A program made the position numbers and the translations under genes. Below, piece after piece: positions 1 to 7,846 of a stretch of 26,564 nucleotides of DNA; position 1 is the first letter of the stretch; every line of letters starts with the position of its first letter. Origin of the DNA: Crocosphaera sp038442745 (lineage in GTDB: Bacteria > Cyanobacteriota > Cyanobacteriia > Cyanobacteriales > Microcystaceae). The notes under the pieces were generated by a model. The model did no database searches. It was not told the DNA's origin and saw only the letters and a program-made list of their open reading frames with translations. The stretch lies in contig NZ_JARVCN010000333.1 in assembly GCF_038442745.1 (NCBI RefSeq), positions 1 to 26,564 on the forward strand. Direction: 5' to 3'.

Positions 1-101
1 TGTTTGGCCTAAGTTTTCGCAGCGAGTGACCCCTGGCTTTTTGAGAAGATACGGTGTCTGGGGTTATTAAACTTTAAGCAAAGAATGTTTTCCATCCCAT
101 C
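1..101. other. Non-coding left edge
   Basis: No gene is visible in these 101 bases, which lie downstream of the solute-binding protein gene. The segment 37-65 resembles a segment at 14122-14152 upstream of the Fur-like gene: both have a T-run, then GAAGATA and a few bases later GTGTCTG. ACCCC near position 29 can pair with GGGGT near 61 across a long loop, but this is too weak to call a terminator. Confidence 0.4.
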
Positions 102-932
102 CTAGTCTGCTTGTTCTATGATGTAGGGAAATTCCCCCGTATTGAGACTAAACCATTCTTGTTGCAGGATACGGTTTTCAGGGCTAAGAATAGTCAAATT
201 AACCAGTTTTTTCCATTGGGGATTACTTTGAGGTAGGATGCAACCGTACAATTCTGTTGTGATGGGTTGAGAAGGTAATAAAACAAAATCCCCTAGATTA
301 CCACCTTGTTGGACAATTTCTCCTAACAATAATATCCCATCGCTGACTACAGCTCTCACTTCGTTCTCCTTTAGTTTTTTTACCCCTTCTTGTCGACTTT
401 TGATATCTTTCCAGTTAGCTAGGGGATAGATTTGGGGAATAATTTCTTGAGTGGTTGTTCCTGGTAAAAAGGCAATAGGGATATCCGTTAAGTTACCGTT
501 ATAGTCAAATTTGGGAGCATCTTCTAATTTCACTAAAAACTGCGCCCCTGTCATAAAAAAAGGTACAGAAAAATCAACCCTTTTGGAACGAGTTTGGGTG
601 ATAGTCGTAGCCCCACACACAATATCAACATCGTTCCGTTGAACAATGCGAAACCTACTATCTATTGTAGCTTCTCTGAGGTTTAATTTTATGGATTGGT
701 TGAGTTCTTTTTCTAATCTTTTGTGAATTAAATCAATAAGATCAACAGAGTATCCTGTCCATTTTCCACTTCTATTAACATAGCCAAAAGGGATAGCATC
801 TTTTCTTACCCCTGCATTTAATTCCCCTGTCCGTTTGACTTTCTCTAAGACGGTTTCAGCTAAAACAAAATGGGGAAAAAAGCAAGATAGAATAAGAGCT
901 ATTAAGACAGAAACTGAAATTTTACTTTTCAT
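102..932 (-). CDS. Periplasmic solute-binding protein, family 3 (polar amino acid type)
   Basis: This 276-residue protein is a bacterial extracellular solute-binding protein of family 3, the type that captures amino acids for ABC importers. Residues 1-25 form a signal peptide with a likely cleavage after VLA (25). A Cys at 17 sits in a poor lipobox (ILSC), so lipoprotein anchoring is possible but less likely. The family signature lies at about 94-122: an F-R segment, D-V-D, then GATTIT..R...VDFS, which lines the ligand cleft. Length is normal. No permease or ATPase gene is adjacent, so partners must be elsewhere, or the protein acts as a sensor. It is last in a run of minus-strand genes but separated by 114 bp with a promoter-like pair, so it may be transcribed alone. 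Ligand is not predictable from what I see. Confidence 0.88.
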   Translation of the reverse strand: MKSKISVSVLIALILSCFFPHFVLAETVLEKVKRTGELNAGVRKDAIPFGYVNRSGKWTGYSVDLIDLIHKRLEKELNQSIKLNLREATIDSRFRIVQRNDVDIVCGATTITQTRSKRVDFSVPFFMTGAQFLVKLEDAPKFDYNGNLTDIPIAFLPGTTTQEIIPQIYPLANWKDIKSRQEGVKKLKENEVRAVVSDGILLLGEIVQQGGNLGDFVLLPSQPITTELYGCILPQSNPQWKKLVNLTILSPENRILQQEWFSLNTGEFPYIIEQAD

Positions 933-970
933 TTGATTAGTATCTGGCTATGGACGTAAATTAACTGACC

Positions 971-1000
971 CATATATTCTTATAAAGTTCCTCTTAGCAA
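971..1000 (-). promoter_or_regulatory. Candidate sigma70-type promoter for the solute-binding protein gene
   Basis: On the minus strand TTGCTA (995-1000) is followed after 18 bp by TATATG (971-976), about 40 bp upstream of the start at 932. Both hexamers match the consensus only in part. The 114-bp gap makes a promoter here reasonable, but this is a by-eye call. Confidence 0.3.
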
Positions 1001-1046
1001 TTCTAATTTGTAAAGGAATCTTAAGCATAAAAAAAGTTACTTTATT

Positions 1047-1568
1047 CTATATATTTTCTATATTTTTTTTAATAGTTTGCTTTTGTTCTTCATCGTATTG
1101 CCACTTTTCTAGAAAACCCTGATAACTTCCTTGATTATTGTTGATTGTTTGCTTTAATTCTTCTAATTTTTGGTTGATTATTTCTAAGTTAGCTAGTCTA
1201 ATTAAATTACAATTCCTTTGAGCAACTTGTTCGGAATTTTGGGCTTGTTCCTCGTTGTCATTACGACGATGGGTGATAGACATCGCTGAGGACATAGCAA
1301 GATTTTTTACTAATAGTTCGCTAACAATATTTGGAGAGGTTTTAAGAGCATTTACAACGGACTGAGTGGGATTATCTGCTAAGGAGAGTTCGCTAGTTAA
1401 ATAGATAACAAAAAATCCCCTTGCTCCGTTTTCACTATTGACCAAAGTTGTAACTATTTCTTCTATTTCAGAGTCTTTTAGTTGTTCATTAACCATTGCG
1501 TCTACGAGTGTTCTGGTTAACTGCAATGCGTCTTCAAAAGAGAGATCGTTAGGAATATGCCAATTCAT
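1047..1568 (-). CDS. Conserved-looking hypothetical protein, helical, C-terminal coiled coil
   Basis: I do not recognise this 173-residue protein. It has no signal peptide and no convincing membrane segment. The N-terminal half (about 1-100) looks like a globular helical domain with an acidic stretch (DSEIEEIVTTL, about 32-42). The C-terminal part (about 105-173) is rich in Q, N, E and K and probably forms a coiled coil (NLEIINQKLEELKQTI). The start ATG at 1568 lies 29 bp after the bestrophin stop on the same strand, so co-transcription with bestrophin and PBP1A is likely. Codon use and length support a real gene. A regulatory or scaffold role would be speculation. Confidence 0.7.
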   Translation of the reverse strand: MNWHIPNDLSFEDALQLTRTLVDAMVNEQLKDSEIEEIVTTLVNSENGARGFFVIYLTSELSLADNPTQSVVNALKTSPNIVSELLVKNLAMSSAMSITHRRNDNEEQAQNSEQVAQRNCNLIRLANLEIINQKLEELKQTINNNQGSYQGFLEKWQYDEEQKQTIKKNIENI

Positions 1569-1597
1569 TGTCGTCAGTAAAATTGTGGTTACTAAGG

Positions 1598-2521
1598 TTA
1601 ATTTTGTCGAGAGTAGCTAACACAGGGATCTAAGGTAATTAAATCTTCGATATTTTTCTCCATAGTATAACAAATCTGATCTAAAGGGAGATCGTTTGCA
1701 TCGTAACCGAAGGGATCTTCAATTTCTATACCAATGGCTTCGATGCCAAGTATGGTAAAACTAATTAAAGCAACAATAGGGGCTGTCATCCACCCTAATT
1801 CATCTACAAATTGAAAAGGTAATGTTAGACAATATAGCAAAACTAACTGTTTCAAATGGATAGTATAAGCTAAAGGAATAGGAGTTTTAAGAATTCTCTC
1901 GCAAGCTCCTAATACATCTACCATAGTGTCTAATAATTTAAACAAAGTAGTTAGTTGATAAGAGTCAATACATTTATTTTTGTATTGCTCTTGTAGATAG
2001 TCACCGATCCAAAAAGCAATCTTTAGGGGAGGATGATTCATCGTAGATAATTTTTCATACTGTTTCGGTGTTAAAAATCTAACTAACTCTTCGTTAACTG
2101 CCTCAGAACGTAAATGTAATTTAGTGGCGATCGCAAAGGCAATTAAGAGTCGTAAAGTAGCAATCTTTTCAGTGCGATCGCTATCATCGTTTTCCTTAAT
2201 TGTCACCCAAATAGTACGAGATAAATTCCGAACTGTATTAATCAAAGTTCCCCAAAGTTTTCGCCCTTCCCAGTATCTTTCGTAAGCTGTATTAGTACGA
2301 AATACTAACAGTAACCCCAAAACAATACTAGGAACTAAACCACTCTCTAGGGGCAAAGCCACGTTTAACCCAAAATGGTACAAAACGCTAACTCCCAGAG
2401 CAAAAAAAGCACACCAAAAAACTCTAGGCAAAATGGAGGGGATAACTGAACCTCGCCATTGCCAGATAAAACGAAACCAGGGGCGGTGGTTAGGATTTGG
2501 TAATAATTTTCCCCTGTTCAT
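1598..2521 (-). CDS. Bestrophin-family anion channel (UPF0187-type membrane protein)
   Basis: This 307-residue protein belongs to the bestrophin family, whose members form pentameric channels for chloride and other anions, or for bicarbonate in some photosynthetic organisms. Visible signatures are RTNTAYERYW (75-84), which contributes to the pore/neck region in the family, and EIEDPFG followed by D-NDLPLD (from 266). Hydrophobic segments lie near 31-58, 60-75, about 220-238 and 240-262. Length matches bacterial bestrophins. ATG at 2521 is 9 bp after the PBP1A stop, so the gene is probably translated from the same message. In a cyanobacterium it may serve anion balance across plasma or thylakoid membrane; substrate and membrane are inference. 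It carries two HIP1 sites (2127 and 2174). Confidence 0.9.
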   Translation of the reverse strand: MNRGKLLPNPNHRPWFRFIWQWRGSVIPSILPRVFWCAFFALGVSVLYHFGLNVALPLESGLVPSIVLGLLLVFRTNTAYERYWEGRKLWGTLINTVRNLSRTIWVTIKENDDSDRTEKIATLRLLIAFAIATKLHLRSEAVNEELVRFLTPKQYEKLSTMNHPPLKIAFWIGDYLQEQYKNKCIDSYQLTTLFKLLDTMVDVLGACERILKTPIPLAYTIHLKQLVLLYCLTLPFQFVDELGWMTAPIVALISFTILGIEAIGIEIEDPFGYDANDLPLDQICYTMEKNIEDLITLDPCVSYSRQN

Positions 2522-2530
2522 CTTGGTGGG

Positions 2531-4489
2531 CTATTTTTTTTGTTTAACTTTGGGACGGGGAAACTTAGAAGCGGCGTGAAACTGTAAAACAGGTTCATTT
2601 TTGAGGGCTTCTGTCATAAAACTACGCCAAATAGGGGCAGCGTTACCGCCTCCTGTGACTCCCTTACCCAGAGCGCGGTTAGCGTCGTCTCCAACCCATA
2701 CGGCAGTTGATAATTGAGGTACGTAACCCACAAACCAGACGTTCCGTTCGTTGTCGGTGGTTCCTGTTTTCCCGGCTGCAGGGCGACCGATATTGGCGGC
2801 GCGTCCGGTTCCATTGTTGATTACCCCTTGTAAAACGGTGGTTAAGGAAGCTGTTGCCCAAGGATCAAGCACCAATTGAGGTTTAGGGGTATTATCCACC
2901 AAAACATTGCCCCGACTATCGGCAATTTGTACGATGATGGTAGGTTCAGAATACCAGCCGTTGCTGGCGAAAGTAGCGTAAGAGTTGGCCATTTCTAGAG
3001 GGGTGATATCACCGGCACCCAAGGGGAGGGAAATTACTGGGCGCATAGGGCTTTCTATACCCAAACGACGACAGATTTCAATCACCTTACTAATGCCCAC
3101 TTTTTGCCCGAGAACCACGGCAGGAACGTTGCGAGATTGAATCAAAGCAGCCTGGAGAGATATGGGCCCAGAAAAGCTACCACCGTAGTTTTTGGGACTA
3201 TAAACACCGCTACCGTCGCGATAGCTGACGGGACTATCGTTAACTACCGAACCGGGTCCGTATTTGCCACTGGCGAAGGCGGTGTAATAGACGAAGGGTT
3301 TGAAGGATGATCCAGGTTGGCGACGGGACTGGGTAGCACGGTTGAGTTGGCTTTTTTTGTAGTCCACACCTCCCACAACGGCTTTAATGAAGTGGGTTCG
3401 GGGGTCAACTGCTACCAATGCTACCTGTAAGTCTTTGGTTCTTATCCCTCGACCTCTTAGTTGCTTGTAGCCTTTTTTAACCGCTTCCTCTGCTTTTTCT
3501 TGCATGAAGTAATCTACAGAGGTTTGAATACGCATTCCCCCTTTAGTGATCACTTCTTTGCTGAAGGTTTCTTGTAACTCCTGCATCACAGTATCGGTGA
3601 CGTAGGGAAGTTTACTCCCTTGCCAAGAGGTGGGTTTTCCCACACCCAGAGGGGCTCTGTGGGCTGCTCGGGCTTCTTCTGGGGTAATCCAGCCTAAAGT
3701 CGCCATGCGGTCGAGAACCATCTTCTGACGTTGCTTAGCGTTGCTGTAGTTGTTGAAGGGGCTATAGGTTTCTGGGGCTTGTATTAACCCGGCCATCAAG
3801 GCAGCTTCGGCTAGATTTAGTTCTGATGCTGGTTTGTTAAAGTAACTTTGGGCAGCGGTTTGCACTCCGTAATTATTGTGACCCCAATAGATGTTATTGA
3901 GGTACATTTCCATAATTTCCTCTTTCTCGAAGAATTGTTCCACACGAATGGCTAGAACAGCTTCGGAGAGTTTACGGCTAAAGGTTCGATCCCTGGTTAG
4001 GAAAATGTTTTTCACTAGCTGCATGGTGATGGTAGAGGCCCCTTCTACCACCCCTCCGCTTCTCCAGTTGACCCATAAAGCCCGACCAATACTGGTGGGG
4101 TTGATACCGTGGTGCAAATAAAAATGGCTGTCTTCGATTGCTAAGACAGCCCGTTTTAGTTCTGGCGAAATCCTTTCTAAGTTAACTGCTTCCCGGTTGG
4201 CTTCCCCGTGGAGTCGGCTTAAAAGTCTGCCTTTGATGTCGTAGACGTAGCTGGTTTCCGATGGGGAATAGCTTTGCAGAGTCCGTACATCAGGGAGGTT
4301 ACGGAAGCTAATAGCTAAGCCGACGAGTCCTCCTGCTACCATAGAACTAGCTAATAAGCTGGCTCCTAGGGCTGTTCCTCCAGCAGTGCGAAGAACCCCT
4401 TGGATAAACGAAAGTTCAGGGTTAGGGGTCTTCTTAGTGTTTGGTTTCTGTCGAATAGTGCTAAACGACACGATGTTTAATTTCCTCAC
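2531..4489 (-). CDS. Class A penicillin-binding protein (PBP1A type, glycosyltransferase/transpeptidase)
   Basis: This 652-residue bifunctional enzyme polymerises lipid II glycan strands and cross-links peptides outside the plasma membrane. A short basic cytoplasmic tail is followed by one membrane anchor (about 36-61). The GT51 domain (about 80-270) shows the catalytic Glu in AIEDSHFYLHHG (Glu119) and GASTITMQLVKN (150-161). The transpeptidase domain (about 350-630) has the nucleophile motif SSFK (Ser394, Lys397), SRN (452-454) and KTGTT (574-578). All three penicillin-binding motifs are intact. The predicted start is GTG at 4489 with weak ribosome-binding context; the GTG at codon 7 is an alternative with GAGG 12 nt upstream. 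It heads the bestrophin-containing transcript. An assignment to one particular cyanobacterial PBP1 paralogue is not possible here. Confidence 0.95.
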   Translation of the reverse strand: MRKLNIVSFSTIRQKPNTKKTPNPELSFIQGVLRTAGGTALGASLLASSMVAGGLVGLAISFRNLPDVRTLQSYSPSETSYVYDIKGRLLSRLHGEANREAVNLERISPELKRAVLAIEDSHFYLHHGINPTSIGRALWVNWRSGGVVEGASTITMQLVKNIFLTRDRTFSRKLSEAVLAIRVEQFFEKEEIMEMYLNNIYWGHNNYGVQTAAQSYFNKPASELNLAEAALMAGLIQAPETYSPFNNYSNAKQRQKMVLDRMATLGWITPEEARAAHRAPLGVGKPTSWQGSKLPYVTDTVMQELQETFSKEVITKGGMRIQTSVDYFMQEKAEEAVKKGYKQLRGRGIRTKDLQVALVAVDPRTHFIKAVVGGVDYKKSQLNRATQSRRQPGSSFKPFVYYTAFASGKYGPGSVVNDSPVSYRDGSGVYSPKNYGGSFSGPISLQAALIQSRNVPAVVLGQKVGISKVIEICRRLGIESPMRPVISLPLGAGDITPLEMANSYATFASNGWYSEPTIIVQIADSRGNVLVDNTPKPQLVLDPWATASLTTVLQGVINNGTGRAANIGRPAAGKTGTTDNERNVWFVGYVPQLSTAVWVGDDANRALGKGVTGGGNAAPIWRSFMTEALKNEPVLQFHAASKFPRPKVKQKK

Positions 4490-4796
4490 TCCGAAAGATC
4501 AATATAGTTTTATATAAACAGGGATTTACAAGTTTATAGTTTTTTGTTTATTGATATAGTAGCTTACTAGAATTTTGATAAGAGTCAATCCCCTGTTCTT
4601 ATTATGGACATTTTTTGTAATGGGTGGTGTTAGGGGGTGTTCTCGTTTATGGGTTTTTGATCCCTGAGTTTCTCCCTTCTCAGAGCGTCAATACACCGCC
4701 AACATCTTGGTTGAGGCTGCGGGGGAGCAGGGAGCAGGGAGCAGGGAGCAGGGAGCAGGGAGCAGGGAGAATAGGATCTTTGTGATTTACTTAGCG
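4490..4796. other. 307-bp intergenic region, promoter side of PBP1A plus repeat
   Basis: No coding region is visible. The left part, next to the PBP1A start, is AT-rich (for example TTTATATAAAC at about 4508) and should hold the minus-strand promoter, though I find no pair of hexamers with good spacing. The right part carries a heptameric tandem repeat just downstream of the phosphatase stop. Confidence 0.5.
4723..4770. repeat. Tandem heptamer repeat (GGGAGCA)6 plus partial copy
   Basis: Six perfect head-to-tail copies of GGGAGCA run from 4723 to 4764, followed by a partial copy GGGAGA. Short tandem heptamers of this sort are common between genes in many cyanobacteria. It lies 26 bp beyond the stop of the histidine phosphatase (minus strand), in its 3' untranslated region. 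Different but related heptamers (CTGCCTC) occur at 20638 and 23969. Copy number is probably variable between strains. Confidence 0.95.
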
Positions 4797-6140
4797 TTAC
4801 AATGCCCCGGCAGCAGTTTTATCTAACACGCTACCTAAATGGGTGGTAATGTTGATAGCTTGCAGTACGGGATCTCCATCCAAACCTTGAGGATAGTCAA
4901 TGACGCTAACGCAGCCATTACCTTGTTTGATGTTCCAGAAGTTGGCTGGTTGTAGCCCTAATAATTGACATAAAATTGCTTTATTGATGGCATCATGAGC
5001 AACAACAATGCCGATTTTAGGGTTAGGATCTTCGGTGTAATCTTTCACAATATTTTGCCAACAAGCAACCGCCCGATCCCAAACTTCTTGCAGGGTTTCT
5101 CCTTCCGGCATTTGCACAGTTTCTGGGGCTTTTTTCCACTGTTCGAGCATTCCAGGAAAATCTGCTTCTATTTCTGCTTCTAGTTTGCCTTCCCAAAGTC
5201 CATGACAAATTTCTGTTAGGGGTTCCCGCAGGTCTAGGTTAATATTTGAATGATATTGTAGGATTATTTCGGCTGTTTCTTTGGGTCGTGATAAAGGACT
5301 ACTTACACCGAAATCGATGTTAATTTCTTTGAGAAAATCCGCTGCTTTTTGTGCTTGATTTTTTCCATTTTCGTTTAAGGGAATATCTCTGATTCCTTGG
5401 AATCTAGATTCTCGGTTCCATTGGGTTTCTCCATGACGAACAAAGAGCAATCTCAAGCTATTTTCTTGGGAACGAGGGGGAGGAATAGGAATGCCTAAAT
5501 GGGAGGTTTGATTGAGAGATTCTAGTTGGACAATATCTCCCCAATTTCCTGTAAAATTTAAAATATTAATACAACAATTTGACTGTTGAATGCGGTGATA
5601 ATGGGAGGGAGGAACACCGATGGCACTCATGATTAAACAGCGATTGATGCCGTTATGAGCAACTATTAAGATAGTTTTGTTTTGATGTTGCGTGATTAGT
5701 TTTTGCCAAAATTCTTTTGCTTGTTCGTAAAGAGAAAGTACAGGAAAATGCTCTTTTTTTCCTTCAGGAGTTGACAAGACCATTTTGAATTCATGGGGAC
5801 GTTGTTTCCAACATTTATAATCTTCAGGAAATTTCTTAACTACCTCATCTTTATGCAACTTTTCCCACAAGGGAAGGTCTACTTCTCTTAGTTGTTCGGT
5901 GGGAGATAAGGTGGGAGGTTCTTGAAAGCAGTTTTGAATAATCTCTGCGGTAGTTTTTGCCCTTTGTAAAGGACTACAATAAATAGCGTCAATGGGTAAA
6001 GAATTTAGGGTCTCGCCGGCTTTTTTTGCATCTTGACGACCTTTTTCTGTTAAGACAGATTCATCGTTACGCCCTTGAATCAATTTTTGGGCGTTGTAGT
6101 TACTTTGTCCGTGGCGCACTATAATAACTCGAGTGGTCAA
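4797..6140 (-). CDS. Tandem two-domain histidine phosphatase (phosphoglycerate mutase-like)
   Basis: This 447-residue protein holds two complete histidine phosphatase domains in series. Domain 1 has VRHG (His10) with a second His in VAHNG (His162); domain 2 has VRHG (His236) with VAHDA (His382). Each also has an R-x-VD or LTE acidic region (about Glu86 and Glu310) expected for a proton donor, so both active sites look intact. A linker with a proline run (218-222) separates them. Similar cyanobacterial proteins are often annotated as phosphoglycerate mutase or 2-carboxyarabinitol-1-phosphatase-like; the plant CA1P phosphatase is an RHG-type enzyme, but the substrate here is unknown. No signal peptide, so cytosolic. 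It is transcribed alone, divergent from the glycosyltransferase operon with a 122-bp gap. Confidence 0.9.
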   Translation of the reverse strand: MTTRVIIVRHGQSNYNAQKLIQGRNDESVLTEKGRQDAKKAGETLNSLPIDAIYCSPLQRAKTTAEIIQNCFQEPPTLSPTEQLREVDLPLWEKLHKDEVVKKFPEDYKCWKQRPHEFKMVLSTPEGKKEHFPVLSLYEQAKEFWQKLITQHQNKTILIVAHNGINRCLIMSAIGVPPSHYHRIQQSNCCINILNFTGNWGDIVQLESLNQTSHLGIPIPPPRSQENSLRLLFVRHGETQWNRESRFQGIRDIPLNENGKNQAQKAADFLKEINIDFGVSSPLSRPKETAEIILQYHSNINLDLREPLTEICHGLWEGKLEAEIEADFPGMLEQWKKAPETVQMPEGETLQEVWDRAVACWQNIVKDYTEDPNPKIGIVVAHDAINKAILCQLLGLQPANFWNIKQGNGCVSVIDYPQGLDGDPVLQAINITTHLGSVLDKTAAGAL

Positions 6141-6262
6141 TGTTCCTATCCTCCCTGAGAATCATTAATTTCTAGATTACAGGTTCTTGGGACTTTATAT
6201 TCAACTTATTTTTTTGTTTGCTAAATTTCTTATTAGTGTTTTTAAATTATTTTTCGTAACCT
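6141..6262. promoter_or_regulatory. Divergent intergenic region, phosphatase / glycosyltransferase operon
   Basis: These 122 very AT-rich bases separate two divergent start codons (6140 minus, 6263 plus), so both promoters must lie here or within the genes. I do not see a clear -35/-10 pair. No strong Shine-Dalgarno sequence precedes 6263. Confidence 0.4.
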
Positions 6263-7837
6263 ATGGTCTTAAAACACAAAATTTTATCTTCATCATCTAC
6301 TCAGTTAGATCATAAAAAGAAGGGTTTGGAAATAAGTTTAATTATTATTTTTGCAGTTGTTACCTTAATTGGTATCTTAAATCATGTCATGTGGCGTGAT
6401 GAGTTAAACGGTTGGTTAATTGCTAGGGATAGTTATTCGATTAGTAATTTTTTTGAAAACGTTAAATACGAAGGACATCCGCTTATTTGGTATGTTTGTT
6501 TATGGTTTTTGAATCAGATAACGGCTGACCCTATAGCTATGCAGTTTCTTCATTGGTTGATTGCTGTCGGGACTATTTCTATTTTTATTCTGTTTTCTCC
6601 TTTTACCCAAACTCAGAAGATTTTATTTACTTTTGGCTATTTACCTTTATATGAATACTCTTTAATTAGTCGTAATTATGGAATTGGTATTCTCTCAATT
6701 TTTATCTTTTGTGCTTGTCTTCCAACTCGCCATAAGTCTTACATTCCTTTAGGATTTATTTTAGCAACTATGGCTAACACCAATGCTTATTGTTTACTGA
6801 TATCCTTAGCATTGGTGTTTACTTTAAGTATTGAATACATTTTTAAAGATTATTTTCAGTATGAAACGAAAGCAACTAAATATAATTTTATCATTGCTTT
6901 AATTATCTTCTCTATAGGGATCTTTATATCAGTCTTGATGTTATTACCACCTTCTGATAGTACATTGCAAGGAGGTTCGAGTCAATGGTTTTTTCAGTTC
7001 GATTTTAATCGTTTAACTCAAACAATTACCAGAATTTGGCGCAGTTATATTTTAGTTATTATCCCTAGTGATTCTAAACCAATAGATTTATTTATTTTTT
7101 CAGGTTTTTCTCTTGGTTTATTTATTTTTTGCTTATTTATGATCATCAGAAAGCCTGTAGCTTTATTATTTTATGCAGTGGGAAGTTTAGAAATTTTAGC
7201 TTTTACCTATGCCAAGTTTTTGGGTTCTCAAAGACATTATGGACATTTATACATAATTCTCATTACTGCTTTGTGGATAGGAAGTTATTATTCTAATTCT
7301 GAAATAATTATTGACTCAATAGATAATATTTCTAGTCGGTTGTCGAAAAAGATTTTAAATGCTTGTAATTTTGTTAGTTATCATAAAAAATCTTTTTTAC
7401 TGTTTATATTACTTTTACAAGTTATCGCTGGAATTGTGGCATTCAGCCGCGATCTTATTACCCCTTATTCTAGTAGTAAAGTCACAGCAGAATTTATTAG
7501 AGATAATAAATTATCAAACCATTTCATCATGGGAAGCGAAGATTTTACTATCGCACCCATCAGTGGTTATCTTAATCAAAAAATATATTATCCTGAGAGT
7601 CAAAAATTTGCTAGTTACGTTCTTTTCAACAATAATAGAGGAGTAGTTAATGATTTTGACATAATTAACCAAATGATTGAAATTATGAATCGAGAAAACG
7701 AAGAAATTTTATTAATTATGAATCGAGAATTTTCTGAGCGAGCGCCTAAACTAACGATTCAGTTTTTAGAAAAATTTACTCAATCTTTCATCTATAACGA
7801 AAAGTATTACCTTTATTTAGTAAAATCCTCTTCTTGA
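6263..7837 (+). CDS. Multi-pass membrane protein, probable GT-C fold glycosyltransferase
   Basis: This 524-residue protein has about ten or more hydrophobic segments (first about 22-41). Just after the first one is WRDELNGWLIARDS (Arg45, Asp46, Glu47), then GHPLIWY (71-77). An acidic pair in the first extracytoplasmic loop followed by a GHP or KPP element is typical of GT-C glycosyltransferases that use polyprenyl-phosphate-linked sugars (PMT/ArnT superfamily). The C-terminal region (about 405-524) is soluble and probably extracytoplasmic. Donor and acceptor are unknown; envelope glycan, lipid or protein modification is inferred from the fold. It is first in an operon: the next gene starts 9 bp downstream and is a second, clearer GT-C protein, suggesting that the two act together. 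Its AT-rich codon use differs from flanking housekeeping genes. Confidence 0.72.
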   Translation: MVLKHKILSSSSTQLDHKKKGLEISLIIIFAVVTLIGILNHVMWRDELNGWLIARDSYSISNFFENVKYEGHPLIWYVCLWFLNQITADPIAMQFLHWLIAVGTISIFILFSPFTQTQKILFTFGYLPLYEYSLISRNYGIGILSIFIFCACLPTRHKSYIPLGFILATMANTNAYCLLISLALVFTLSIEYIFKDYFQYETKATKYNFIIALIIFSIGIFISVLMLLPPSDSTLQGGSSQWFFQFDFNRLTQTITRIWRSYILVIIPSDSKPIDLFIFSGFSLGLFIFCLFMIIRKPVALLFYAVGSLEILAFTYAKFLGSQRHYGHLYIILITALWIGSYYSNSEIIIDSIDNISSRLSKKILNACNFVSYHKKSFLLFILLLQVIAGIVAFSRDLITPYSSSKVTAEFIRDNKLSNHFIMGSEDFTIAPISGYLNQKIYYPESQKFASYVLFNNNRGVVNDFDIINQMIEIMNRENEEILLIMNREFSERAPKLTIQFLEKFTQSFIYNEKYYLYLVKSSS

Positions 7838-7846
7838 TAAATTAGT

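Noticed and set aside
4723..4770. CRISPR array
   Set aside because: The units are 7 bp, directly abutting, with no spacers; it is a simple tandem repeat.
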